Origin: Dehalobacterium sp040766325
GTDB taxonomy: Bacteria > Bacillota > Dehalobacteriia > Dehalobacteriales > Dehalobacteriaceae
Direction: 5' to 3'
NCBI GenBank assembly: GCA_040766325.1
Contig: JAXGQR010000002.1
Span: forward strand, 1-64,000
Length of the DNA: 64,000 nucleotides
This document shows positions 1-9,158 of this stretch, in pieces. A program made the position numbers and the translations under genes. Below the pieces are notes generated by a model. The model saw only the letters and a list, made by a program, of their open reading frames with translations. It was not told the origin of the DNA and ran no database searches. Every line of letters begins with the position of its first letter. Position 1 is the stretch's first letter.

Positions 1-804
1 CAACCAGCTGTTTAATTCCGATAATTTTTTAATGCCCTTGTTAATGCCCGCGAAAGCGCTATAGGTAAACACAGCAGAAACAACAAGTGTTACGATAATT
101 TTTAGTGCTATTGTATCTTCAATACCTAAAAAATTAGCGGTAACCCCTGAAATCATAGGCATCACCGTACCTAAGGTAGTTCCCAATCCCCCTACCAATC
201 CAACGATGACAAATATATCAATTACTCTGCCCAGCCATCCGTCTACCCTGTCTCCCAACACACCTCGACAAGCATAGCTGGGGTAAAAATAAGGTTTTTT
301 TCTGACATGGATCATATAAGCGAAGGCGATTGCCCCAGGTACAAATATACCCCAAGCTGATAAACCCCAGTGAAACATCCCATATGCAATAGCATATTGA
401 CCGGCCTGTGCCGAAAAAGCTTCTGCCCAAAATGGAGGACCGGAGAGATAAAAAATGGGTTCTGCCATAGACCAATTAACCAGACCTGCCCCAACTCCGC
501 CTGTAAACATCATTGATACCCAGCTGAAATTTGAATATTCTGGTTTATCATTCGGTCCACCTAATTTTACATTACCATACCTGCCAAAAGCCAGCCAAAA
601 TCCAAAAATAACACATCCTAAAGTAAATAATAACCATAACCAATCCATCCTGTGTGTTATTGCATTTAAAATGGCTGATACGTATGGCTGCAATTTTGAA
701 CCTAAAATCATCATCGGTGTATAAATCAATAAACATAAAATCACACTCATCCAAAATACAGTTTGATTAATAGAAGCACTGGTATCGGTTTTAGGTTTAT
801 TCAA
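1..804 (-). CDS. BCCT-family betaine/choline/carnitine transporter, 3' end cut by window
   Basis: Reading the minus strand from a TTG at 804 gives an open frame of 268 codons that runs off the left edge. The TTG follows a good ribosome site (AAAGGGTGAG) six to seven bases upstream. The protein is a polytopic membrane protein. Around residues 98-118 it has GGVGAGLVNWSMAEPIFYL, and further on FHWGLSAWGIF. Both match the conserved segments of the betaine/carnitine/choline (BCCT) family, which import quaternary or related amines by Na+ or H+ symport or by exchange. The substrate cannot be told from this part. Because the next genes are a phosphodiesterase and a sigma-54 activator, and an ethanolamine operon elsewhere in the window shares the sigma-54 signal, a role in amine uptake is reasonable but inferred. 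Confidence 0.85.
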   Translation of the reverse strand, partial: MNKPKTDTSASINQTVFWMSVILCLLIYTPMMILGSKLQPYVSAILNAITHRMDWLWLLFTLGCVIFGFWLAFGRYGNVKLGGPNDKPEYSNFSWVSMMFTGGVGAGLVNWSMAEPIFYLSGPPFWAEAFSAQAGQYAIAYGMFHWGLSAWGIFVPGAIAFAYMIHVRKKPYFYPSYACRGVLGDRVDGWLGRVIDIFVIVGLVGGLGTTLGTVMPMISGVTANFLGIEDTIALKIIVTLVVSAVFTYSAFAGINKGIKKLSELNSWL

Positions 805-1086
805 AATCTCTCACCCTTTCTAATGGTAATTTTTTACTCCTACGAACCTCAACTATCCCTTTCCTTCAACGCTTAGTTTTCCTCCTTCTTTAATGATATT
901 TTTTACTTTTTTCTGAGACAAATATTGTTTATTTATATTCTTATTAGTAACAATAGCGCCATAATATTGTGTTATTCATTTTTTTGAATACGTATATTTT
1001 GTAGTCTTTAGTATTTTACAAACATAAATTAACAGTAAATTCAGGTCATATTAATTTATATGCTTCAAAAGATCTTAACATTTGAA

Positions 1087-1425
1087 TCACCATTCCGGTA
1101 TCACTATTTTGATCTTTTCCTGAATCTCTTCTTTTTTTGCTAGCCCACCAATACGTCCTTTAATTTCACCTTGATCAAAAATAAGTATCTGCGGTATTCC
1201 CTTCAATCTGAAGCGCTTAAACAGTGACTTATACTCATCAACATCTACCCAATAAAAATTCATTTTATCTGTCAATTCCTCAGCTATTTCCTCAACTGCA
1301 GGGAGCAGTTCGTTACAAACATGACATCTTTCCGCACCGAAAAACACTAGAACGGGGATTACGCTGTCGAAAGTCAATTTATCAAAATTATCTACATTAA
1401 TACTAGGGAAAACTATATGAGTCAT
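1087..1425 (-). CDS. Thioredoxin-fold protein with CHVC active site
   Basis: A 112-residue protein with the thioredoxin fold pattern: a beta strand PVLVFFGAERCHVC near the N-terminus, then the cis-proline segment GIPQILIF about 50 residues later. The active site is C-H-V-C rather than the usual C-G-P-C, so it is a divergent thioredoxin. There is no signal peptide, so it should be cytoplasmic. I start it at the ATG at 1425, which follows GGAAGG; an in-frame TTG nine codons earlier has no separate ribosome site. It sits alone between the BCCT transporter and the phosphodiesterase gene on the same strand. It probably reduces a disulfide or persulfide partner, but nothing in the sequence names that partner. 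Confidence 0.8.
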   Translation of the reverse strand: MTHIVFPSINVDNFDKLTFDSVIPVLVFFGAERCHVCNELLPAVEEIAEELTDKMNFYWVDVDEYKSLFKRFRLKGIPQILIFDQGEIKGRIGGLAKKEEIQEKIKIVIPEW

Positions 1426-1511
1426 TTTGTCTCTTCCTTCCTTCAATCGCAAGCTCAGACATTCTTTTAGGCTACCTTTTCAAATATATTCTTCATTCGG
1501 GCTTGGGATCG

Positions 1512-1549
1512 GGCGGACTGTATCATGGTTACTCCTGACACTGTCCGCC
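1512..1549. repeat. Inverted repeat after the phosphodiesterase gene
   Basis: GGCGGAC and GTCCGCC form a 7-bp stem with a loop of about 24 bases between the phosphodiesterase stop codon and the thioredoxin-like gene. No run of T follows on either strand, so it is a weak terminator candidate at best and may be an RNA-processing hairpin. Confidence 0.4.
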
Positions 1550-1604
1550 GTACTTTACCTTTTACTTTTTTAGTCCACCCTTGAATTTCCTTACTTTATC
1601 TTAC

Positions 1605-3605
1605 TTAGTTTTCTTCATTATCCTTTAATGCTTGATAAATAACACCACCTTCAACATCTTTGGGCATAGCCACCCCGGCAATATGACAGATGGTAGGTAC
1701 AACATCAATCACTTTACAACGACGCTTGATAACTGCACCTTTTTTAAATCCATCACCAGCCATTAATAGCAGGCATCTTGTCGAGTAACCAAAATTGGTC
1801 TGATTACTCAATCCATTACCATGAGTACGGCTAAATTCATTGTTCATGAAGTAAACAATATCACCACAGTGAGGTCCTCCTAGACCGATATCTTCCATGT
1901 CATGTCGGTTCAAAGCAAAGGAGATTACTCTGCGTCCAGTTTTCGGATCCCGGTAACTGTAAAGGTCGGTAATAATATCATTGACTAATTCATCATAATC
2001 TTCAGGTTCAACGATGCCTTGAGGATCGCGTCCCTTAAGGTTGATGTAAATATACATCGCCCGCTGAGCTACGGCCTTCGTATTCGCCCAGTCAATTTCC
2101 AGATTGCCGTCCACTTCTTTCAACTTGGTATAGCCCAGTTCCGACATTACTCCTACGTTCATACCCCACATATCACCAATCAATGGGCATTCGGTAACCG
2201 ACATTCCAGGAGTAATTACCGCATGGTCAGAAACCACAATCATGGCTACATCATCATTAACCCACTTCATAACCTCACCAATATATCGGTCGGTAATTTC
2301 GTAAATTTTAACGATCAACTCCTGATATCGCTTATAATCAGGTGTAACTTGTTCAAGAGTGTAGTCCAGGTAATAATGACCCAGCATATCAATTCCGTGA
2401 ATATGACTGTAAAACAGATCCCATTCCTTGTTTTCCAACAAGTAGTCCGTAGCTTTCTCATGCCAGCGGTAATAATCATCCATAGACTCAATCACAATGG
2501 TATCAGCGGTAATATTATGCCTGTCGTAATTGGATGGCTGTAGCATCGGTCCTACGTTCTGATAAAGATCAAGACACATTTCCTTAGGATAAAAATACTT
2601 ATCCCCCTTAATATCCTGGGCAAAGGAATAATAGAATTCCATATAGCTGCCGTCATCCTTCATCCTTGTCACTTTGATTTTGTAAGCAACAGGCCGGTTT
2701 TCACCGTCCATATTGTAAGTATCATAGATGAATTCGCTCCATTCGCCTACCTTGGCCTCGCCAATGGGCTCCTCATCTTTTTTACTCACATAAATCCGGA
2801 AAGTATCATAGGTTTTGCCATCAGAAGGGAAGAGTAGTCCAAAACGTCTGGTATTACCGTTATTTACAGGAAGCACAACTTCCTTAGCGCCTGCCGGGGC
2901 ATTCTTCCAACCTGCGGCCATCTTAATCGGAGTTTTAATTCTATCACATTTAGCTGCATCAGCCTCTTCTTCACTTCCACCATCCTCGGTAACCAAGCCC
3001 GGAGCAGAATAACCAAAGCCATCCAAAGGCTTGATCTTGGCCTGCTGGGTGGTAACTTCAGTTTCAACACGGCAGTCCGCACCACTGGTGTCTACTACAT
3101 GGGGTATCTCCTCAATTGGAAAATCTCCTTCTTCACAAGTGAAGTATTTCTCATAATCCTTATAACCACGTAAATTTGTAAAAATGCTGGTACCGTCGAT
3201 GACGATGGAATTTTTAGTTGTTGGAGGCCATGAGGTAGGATAATTCATAAGAATACTTTTTTTACCGGCCCGCTCAAAGGCATCCCAGATAAACTCCGCT
3301 TTACAAAGATTGGAATCAAAGCCGTATTCCAGTTCATCCAAGGGTTTACCTCGTTCATGATTCCAGAAACAGGTAATTCCATGGGTAAGAGGATAGGCAC
3401 CGGTTGCCAAAGACGCCCAGTTCGGAGGAGTGATCGTAGGCAGTACGCCTTGCATTCCTAAATCTTCAGGAACAACGCCCATTTCAATTAGTTTTTTGAA
3501 ATTTGGCAGTTTTCCTTCATCAACAAATCGTCTAATCAGCATAGGATCGGCTCCGTCGAGACCAATTAGCATTACTTTTTTCGCAGTTCCTTTATTACAA
3601 CTCAT
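1605..3605 (-). CDS. Type I phosphodiesterase/nucleotide pyrophosphatase (alkaline phosphatase superfamily)
   Basis: A 666-residue protein of the alkaline phosphatase superfamily. The first metal-binding Asp is in VMLIGLDGADP (residue about 17). The nucleophile segment is TPPNWASLATGAYPLTHGI, with Thr at about 59, which is the NPP pattern and not the C/S-x-P-S-R of sulfatases. A later SDHAVITPG segment supplies further metal ligands. A long insert, roughly residues 180-350, separates these halves. No signal peptide is seen, so it probably acts in the cytoplasm. I use the ATG at 3605 because GGAGGT lies nine bases upstream; a start 13 codons earlier lacks this. The family cleaves phosphodiesters, phosphonate esters or, in some members, glycerophosphocholine. 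The gene has its own sigma-54 promoter, next to a sigma-54 activator. The substrate is unknown. Confidence 0.85.
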   Translation of the reverse strand: MSCNKGTAKKVMLIGLDGADPMLIRRFVDEGKLPNFKKLIEMGVVPEDLGMQGVLPTITPPNWASLATGAYPLTHGITCFWNHERGKPLDELEYGFDSNLCKAEFIWDAFERAGKKSILMNYPTSWPPTTKNSIVIDGTSIFTNLRGYKDYEKYFTCEEGDFPIEEIPHVVDTSGADCRVETEVTTQQAKIKPLDGFGYSAPGLVTEDGGSEEEADAAKCDRIKTPIKMAAGWKNAPAGAKEVVLPVNNGNTRRFGLLFPSDGKTYDTFRIYVSKKDEEPIGEAKVGEWSEFIYDTYNMDGENRPVAYKIKVTRMKDDGSYMEFYYSFAQDIKGDKYFYPKEMCLDLYQNVGPMLQPSNYDRHNITADTIVIESMDDYYRWHEKATDYLLENKEWDLFYSHIHGIDMLGHYYLDYTLEQVTPDYKRYQELIVKIYEITDRYIGEVMKWVNDDVAMIVVSDHAVITPGMSVTECPLIGDMWGMNVGVMSELGYTKLKEVDGNLEIDWANTKAVAQRAMYIYINLKGRDPQGIVEPEDYDELVNDIITDLYSYRDPKTGRRVISFALNRHDMEDIGLGGPHCGDIVYFMNNEFSRTHGNGLSNQTNFGYSTRCLLLMAGDGFKKGAVIKRRCKVIDVVPTICHIAGVAMPKDVEGGVIYQALKDNEEN

Positions 3606-3650
3606 TACTGTTCTACCTCCTGAAATATAATTATTGACTATCAATATTTA

Positions 3651-3668
3651 TTGCAAACTTCATGCCAA
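3651..3668 (-). promoter_or_regulatory. Sigma-54 (-24/-12) promoter of the phosphodiesterase gene
   Basis: On the minus strand the sequence is TTGGCATGAAGTTTGCAA. It has GG and GC separated by exactly ten bases and matches TGGCAC-N5-TTGCW at all but one position. It ends about 45 bases before the ATG at 3605. The next gene upstream codes for a sigma-54 activator. In the rest of the 3606-4029 gap I see only AT-rich sequence, with no clear gene, terminator or palindrome. Confidence 0.8.
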
Positions 3669-4029
3669 CCTTCTTCAATTTTTAAAACCCATGCGCAGCA
3701 AGGAAAACACGGCTTTATTGTTAATTCATAAAAATGAATGAGTCGCCTTTTGAGTCTTTTTTACTTATAACGAGTTTATATGATTTATATTAGAACTTAT
3801 TATAAACTGATTTGTTTTCACCAAAGGTTCATATCCCGTCCGTACCACCGTTACAGCTTAATAGGCTGCCTACAAAATAACAATCCCCTTTTAAGTTAAT
3901 ATGACTCCCCTGAAGGCTTATTTCGCAACTATAATATTCATCCCTAAACATAATAGAACCTGTAAAAAGCAGCTAAACTATGTCAACTGCATTTTACAGG
4001 CTCTCCCTAGAGAAAATAATTTTATTCTG

Positions 4030-5453
4030 CTAAGATTTATCCTTTTCTTCATGATCGGATAAGTACTGCCGGATCCTACGATTTGCCTTACTTTGACTAA
4101 TATTTAATGCCTTGGCAACCTTGTATGAACTCCCCAGTTCTTTATAGGCCTTAAGAATTATTTCTTTTTCGATCACGTCCAAAGGAGCAATACCGGGTAC
4201 AGAAATCATATTTTGGACTTCCTCATCCTTAAATTTTTTCGGCAGATGTTTCAGCTGAATTTTTCTTTCCTGCACTGTCAAAACCATCCTTTCGATAATG
4301 TGTTCAACCTCTCGCACATTTCCCGGCCATGGATAAGCAATCAGAGCATCCAAAGTTTCCGGCGCGAAAAAATGGGTCGTATTATATCGTTGGTCATGCT
4401 TTTTTAGGAAATTTTGTGCCAGGGGGGTAATATCCTCGCGTCTAACTCGTAAAGGAGGAATCACGATTTCAATTACATTAAGACGGTAATAAAGATCTTC
4501 GCGGAAAAGCCCATCTTGAACCATTTCCTCCAGATTTTTATTGGTTGCAGTAATGATTCTAATATCTACCGTTTTGCTTTTTGTCCCACCTACAGGAATA
4601 AACTTATTCTCTTGAATGACGTCTAAAATTTTTGCCTGCAATTTCAATGGAATCTCAGCAATTTCATCCAAAAAGAGGGTTCCTCCCACAGCCATCTCCA
4701 AAAGTCCTGCTTTCCCCTTATTATGAGCTCCTGTAAAGGCACCGGCTTGGTACCCAAACAATTCCGATTCCAGTAATTGTTCGGGAATGGCTGCACAGTT
4801 AATTGTCTGGAAAGGACCATTTCTCCGCGGACTAACCTCATGGATATATTTTGCTAAGGCACTCTTACCTGTTCCTGTTTCACCTAAAATCAGAATTATG
4901 GTATCCTTTTCGGCCACCCTTTGAGCTAACTCCAGGCAATCAATCATGGATTTGCTCCGAGCTATAAAATTATTATAGGGATTTACTTTTTTACGCAGTT
5001 CCTCAACTTCTTTTTTGTACTTATCTACTTCCTTTTTTGTTTCTTCCAAATTATATTTCAGTTTTTCTAATTCCGTAATATCCCGACTGTTCATGACAAC
5101 AAATTCTACTTTCCCTTGATCATCTAAAACAGGCGTGGCGGTTACGAGCAGTTTTTTCCCACTATGGTTTCTTGTTCAAAAGTCGTCGTTTTTTTCCCTT
5201 GAAGAACTACCGGAGCAACCAAAGGATAATAGTAACCGTCCTTCTGCAGGTCATAGATGGTCTTACCAATTATTTCATCAGGGGCCAAACCGTAGTTACG
5301 CACGGAAGGTTCATTGACATATACAACTACTCCTTGTCTATTGATGACAAAAAGTTCATCATAGGAATGATTGAGAATCCTTTTAAATTGTTCTAAATCC
5401 AACATACGTGGATCATTCACTTTTTTGATTGATTCGTCTGACATTCTTTTCAT
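4030..5453 (-). CDS. PAS-domain sigma-54-dependent transcriptional activator (frame broken once)
   Basis: The N-terminal part (from ATG 5453, ribosome site AGGTGATCGC) is a PAS domain of about 120 residues with VINRQGVVVYVNEP. A short coiled coil follows, then a complete AAA+ domain: Walker A GETGTGKSALAKYI, the sigma-54 contact loop GAFTGA, and Walker B GGTLFLDEIAEIP. The C-terminus is a Fis-type helix-turn-helix (KVAKALNISQSKANRRIRQ). The frame is broken at an A6 run (5154-5159); one extra A, or a -1 slip, joins PAS to AAA+ without a gap (GKKLLVTATPVLDD). There is no receiver domain, so the PAS domain probably senses a small ligand. The neighbouring phosphodiesterase gene has a sigma-54 promoter and is the likely target. 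The microcompartment operon, with the same promoter type, is a second candidate. Confidence 0.85.
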
Positions 5454-5487
5454 GCGATCACCTAACTATGATTATATTTCATTTCAT

Positions 5488-6386
5488 TTATTTGCCTCGT
5501 TTAGGCAGCATACCTTTGTGTTCCGGTTCAATCACAACAATAATACCTCCCAGGACAACCAATAGTCCACCGACAATTAAGTTAAAGGTAAATCCTTCTT
5601 TGAGAAATACTGCTGCCAGCAAGGAAGCAAACAAAACTTCTAAGTAGCTGAGAATACTTGCTTGCTGGGCTGTGACCTTCCTTAATGCGATCATATAGAG
5701 GGTGGCAGCCACGCCTTGGATCATAATACCTGCAAAGGCCAGGATTCTCACATCATAAAGGGAAACATTTTGAAAATACGGTAGAGCCATGGGAAAGGTT
5801 AGAAACGCAATCACACCGCAGACATAGGTATTGGAAACCAAGCCCAAAAGGTGCGGCGCCAGTTTTTTTAACAAAATAATATAACAAGCATAAGCTATTC
5901 CGCTTCCCATATACCCATAATGTTTCCCCACAATTGAATGGTAGTCAAATGCCATTGACCAAAACCCACCACAGAAATAATCCCCAAAAAGCAAAACCCT
6001 AACGCGAAAAAAGACTTACGCTTAATCTTTTCCTTTAATAATACGGGGGCTAATAACACGATAAAACAAGGAGCCGTATAATAAAGGATGAAACCGTTGG
6101 CCACCGTGGTCAATTGAATGGACTTGGTGAGCAAAAGCCAGCTTATGGTATTAATCGTTCCTGCTGCAATTAATATTTTCTTTTGTCCTGGAAGAAATAA
6201 TTTTCTCCATTCTTTGGTGATTGCTAATAAGATAAGCAAACTGAAAAATCCAAAAAGAAAGCGAAAAAAGACAATGATTTGTGCCGGTTGATCCACTCCT
6301 TGCACAATTAAACCATAAGAACCCCAGATCAGGCACGCCAATATAATTTGCCCCTGAGGGAGATAGTTCATAAATCTTTCCGACAT
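5488..6386 (-). CDS. EamA/DMT-family transporter (frame broken once)
   Basis: Two overlapping frames together give about 298 residues and ten hydrophobic segments, the normal size for a drug/metabolite transporter with two EamA repeats. The first frame (start 6386, ribosome site AAAGGAG) carries LIWGSYGLIVQG and FRFLFGFFSLLILL and ends early. The second resumes at GSGIAYACYIILLKK. A single extra G in the GGG run near 5908-5912 would fuse them as MGIWGSGIAYACY, so this is most likely a sequence error, though a true pseudogene cannot be excluded. DMT proteins export amino acids, amines or sugars; the substrate is not evident. The gene follows the dsr terminator and precedes the sigma-54 activator on the same strand. 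Confidence 0.8.
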
Positions 6387-6645
6387 GTTCGGTTCTCCTT
6401 TTACCTGTTACAATATAGACAAGTCATAATCTCACTTCATCTGATCCTCCTATCCGTCAAAGTCTGACTTATCCCTACTTATGGATTTCCACTTATTTTA
6501 GCATATTCCTCTTCAGATCAAAAACTTAATTGCACAAATCCTCTGGCGCATGGCAAGACAGAATTTTTACCCATGCCTTTTTGCAATGCTTAAATATTTT
6601 TGCCCTTTAGGGGAGGCCTTAGTTCCACTTATACAATTATAAAGT
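6387..6645 (-). other. Leader region of the EamA gene
   Basis: About 260 bases without a normal gene. It holds the ribosome site for the EamA start. Upstream of that are a strong AGGAGG followed by a two-codon frame (ATG AAG TGA) and then an eight-codon frame reading MTCLYCNR. These might be translated leader peptides, but there is no independent support. No known riboswitch was recognised. Confidence 0.3.
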
Positions 6646-6680
6646 AAAAAAAAACGCCTAAACCATTTGATTTAAGCGTT
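6646..6680 (-). terminator. Rho-independent terminator of the dsr operon
   Basis: Minus-strand AACGCTTAAA and TTTAGGCGTT form a 10-bp stem with an 8-base loop, followed by nine T residues. It lies about 20 bases after the tatA stop and closes the dsr gene run. Confidence 0.9.
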
Positions 6681-6702
6681 CTAACAAGATTCATTAACTT
6701 AT

Positions 6703-6912
6703 TTAGACTTTTTTGATATCAGTGATTTCGGCAATCTTTTCTTCCGTGCCTTTTTGGGCATTACGGAATTCTGCCAGACTCTTGCCCACAGCTTTTCCTA
6801 CTTCCGGCAGTTTGCCCGGTCCGAAAACTATCAAGGCGATACCGGCAATCAATACCAGTTCCGGCACGCCGATACTGGGAATGAATCCAAAACCAGCAAA
6901 ACTATTGATCAT
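6703..6912 (-). CDS. tatA: Twin-arginine translocase subunit TatA/E
   Basis: A 69-residue protein with a short N-terminus, one transmembrane helix (PELVLIAGIALIVFG), the conserved hinge FGPGKLPEVGKAVGKSLAEF and a charged amphipathic tail, which together define TatA. TatA oligomers form the conduit of the twin-arginine export system. It starts at ATG 6912 behind AGGAGG, 11 bases after the second dsrM. It is the last gene before the dsr terminator. The link is functional as well as positional: DsrO, encoded in the same run, has a twin-arginine signal. No tatC is seen here, so it must rely on TatC encoded elsewhere. Confidence 0.95.
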   Translation of the reverse strand: MINSFAGFGFIPSIGVPELVLIAGIALIVFGPGKLPEVGKAVGKSLAEFRNAQKGTEEKIAEITDIKKV

Positions 6913-6923
6913 GATCTTCCCTC

Positions 6924-7927
6924 CTATTTGGTTGCATTCGCCTCATCGTCCAGAGGTAATCCTGCCGCCTTCATCACCTTGCCGAATTCCTCTTCATATT
7001 CCTGATAGGTATGAACTTTAACCGGATAGTTCCAAGGATTAATATGTCTCTTGATTCTGCTATCGTTAGCCATATTTCGCGTCGGACTCAAGAAGATCCC
7101 TGGGGCATGCATCAGTTTACTAAAGGGGAAATACGCCAAAAGAACACAAACCAAAAACAGATGAATATAAAATATGCTTCCGATACCTACAGGCACGACA
7201 GGTTGAAAAGCAATCAAGCCCATGGCCAATTCCTTAATTCCTGCTACATCCGCCCGCACAAAGTATTTCATTAGGATACCGGATCCGGCAATGCTGATAA
7301 TCAGGAAAAGCGGAAAATAATCAGCAGCCAAGGATACGTAACGCACCATGGGTATGGCAAATCTTCTGATTAAAAGATAAGCAAGCGCTACTATGATCAA
7401 AAGATCAGTCAAATAAAAACTGTACATTCCGAAATCAAAGAATCCGTCCAAACTCTCCAGAAAACCGACAAAGAAAGGGGTTTCCGGGGTGAATAACCGT
7501 AAGTGACGAACTGCAATGATAAAAAACGAATAGTGGTATAGAATAGCGGCCAGCCATAGCCATTTCTCCCAAATGTAGGTGATATTACCTTTCTCCGTAA
7601 TTTTCGCTGTTGTATTACGGAAAGAGAACGAAAGAGAAAGACTTCTTTTGCCATTCTGGCCCAAACACCTAAAGTAGTTGTGGGATTCTCCACCTGATCA
7701 GATTTAATCCAATCATGGGTTTTCTGCTGACCACACGTGGTGGTAATGCGGAAAGGTACAGGAGATTTAGCCCAAGACACAATCCGATAGATGACTCCTA
7801 CAATAAAAATAGCAAATGCCAAATAAGGTATCAATACACCTAAAACATATTCCCCACCGGCCATAACGCCTAAATAAGGGATTAGTATTAAGAGCACGAT
7901 CATTAATAATCCAAAACCAACGCCCAT
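6924..7927 (-). CDS. dsrM: DsrM-like cytochrome b membrane subunit, second copy (frame broken once)
   Basis: Two overlapping frames together encode about 334 residues with N-terminal hydrophobic helices (LLMIVLLILIPYLGVMAGG and YLAFAIFIVGVIYRIV) and a NarI-like cytochrome b domain with several membrane-spanning His residues, for example WLAAILYHYSFFIIAVRHL. One extra T in the TTT run near 7621-7623 joins the frames as FRSLFRNTT. This size and layout match DsrM of DsrMKJOP, the menaquinol-oxidising haem b subunit. It comes after dsrP, at the end of the KJOP genes, rather than first as in the usual MKJOP order. A shorter dsrM stands beside the other dsrK at 15083-15934, so this copy probably belongs with the K-J-O-P genes here. 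Confidence 0.85.
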
Positions 7928-7980
7928 TTTTAACCCTCACTTTTCCTATGGTTTTTGTCTCATCCACATGGAATAACAGC

Positions 7981-9147
7981 TTAATGTTCTGTTTCTCCTG
8001 CTTTTTCTTTCACAGCGACGGCCATCTTGTATAGAATCGTCAGAATCAATGCCCCGATCGCCCAAACACCGACAGTAACCAAGAGTTCGATTGGGGTCGG
8101 CATATATTCGGTAATTTTACCAAAGGTATTAGGAATAAAACCACCGATAACCAAAGCCAATCCTTTTTCAATCATCATGGACACGAAAACAAATGCGCAG
8201 GCAATACCAAGATATTTATAATTCTTACGTGTTTTGGGATTTAATAACAACACCCATGCCACGAGAGCTAATATCGTAAATACTGCCATGAAAGGAACAA
8301 GAGCTGAATAACCCTCTAAGCCGACAAACAAATATTGCAACGTATGCATGTGGGAGGGAACTTGGCTATAAAATGCAGTGAAAAATTCCAAACCGATAAA
8401 GAAAAGACTGATCGTCATCGCATAGGTAATAATCACGGAAAGCTTATTCAACACCTTATCCTCCACCTTGAAACTGGTATACCTTCTCAAAAACAGCATT
8501 AAGAGGATTAACAAGGATGGACCGCTGGCAAAAGCCGATGCCAAAAAGCGGGCAGCCATAATAGCAGTAAGCAAATAATGTATTCCCGGTAAACCGGCAA
8601 TTAAAAAGGCGGTTACGGTGTGAATACTCACAGCCCAGGGGATTGACAAATAAGCTAACCGTTTGACCCAATTGGCCGGTGCAACCCTGTTATATTCTGC
8701 CTCTAACACATTCCAGCCTACAAAAAGGTTAATCAGCAAATATCCGCTCAAAACTACCATATCCCAAAACATCATCGAATGGGGTGTTGCCATAATAATT
8801 ACATTGAATACCCGTTCCGGTCTCCCTAAATCCACTATAATAAACAAGATACACACGACAACAGCAGCAATGGCAAGAAATTCACCAAAAATGGTTACTT
8901 TGCCAAACTCCTTGGTATTATGAAGATAATAGGGCAAAACCACCATTACTGCCGAAGCGGCAACCCCGACAAAGAAGACAAATTGACCAATATATAGGCC
9001 CCAGGATACATCCCTTCCCATATCGGTAACCGTCAAACCATTTTGAAATTGATAAATATAAGCACTAAAACCGGCCGCTATCACAGCCGCGAGAAAACCT
9101 AACCACAACCAATATCGTTTGCTTCCGCGAAAAATATGCTCAACCAT
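7981..9147 (-). CDS. dsrP: DsrP, NrfD-family membrane subunit
   Basis: A 388-residue, very hydrophobic protein with about ten transmembrane helices and the NrfD/PsrC family pattern (a short charged N-terminus, then helices with WDMVVLSGYLLINLFVG and SIPWAVSIHTVTAFLIAGLPG). In the DsrMKJOP complex this subunit sits in the membrane beside the iron-sulfur subunit DsrO and is thought to exchange electrons with the quinone pool. It starts at ATG 9147 behind AAGGAGGG, 11 bases after dsrO. The order dsrJ-dsrO-dsrP is the same as in other sulfite and sulfate reducers. Confidence 0.93.
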   Translation of the reverse strand: MVEHIFRGSKRYWLWLGFLAAVIAAGFSAYIYQFQNGLTVTDMGRDVSWGLYIGQFVFFVGVAASAVMVVLPYYLHNTKEFGKVTIFGEFLAIAAVVVCILFIIVDLGRPERVFNVIIMATPHSMMFWDMVVLSGYLLINLFVGWNVLEAEYNRVAPANWVKRLAYLSIPWAVSIHTVTAFLIAGLPGIHYLLTAIMAARFLASAFASGPSLLILLMLFLRRYTSFKVEDKVLNKLSVIITYAMTISLFFIGLEFFTAFYSQVPSHMHTLQYLFVGLEGYSALVPFMAVFTILALVAWVLLLNPKTRKNYKYLGIACAFVFVSMMIEKGLALVIGGFIPNTFGKITEYMPTPIELLVTVGVWAIGALILTILYKMAVAVKEKAGETEH

Positions 9148-9158
9148 AGCGGCCCTCC

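Noticed and set aside
2815..3085. Plus- and minus-strand frames of 65-73 codons inside the phosphodiesterase gene
   Set aside because: They are shadows of the real gene in other frames, with no ribosome site or family pattern.
1605..3605. Sulfatase or choline sulfatase identity for the alkaline phosphatase superfamily protein
   Set aside because: The C/S-x-P-S-R formylglycine motif is missing; the Thr nucleophile in the TPPNWASLATG segment is of the phosphodiesterase type.
6387..6645. Riboswitch before the EamA gene
   Set aside because: I could not find the conserved core of any known riboswitch; only tiny frames and AT-rich sequence are there.
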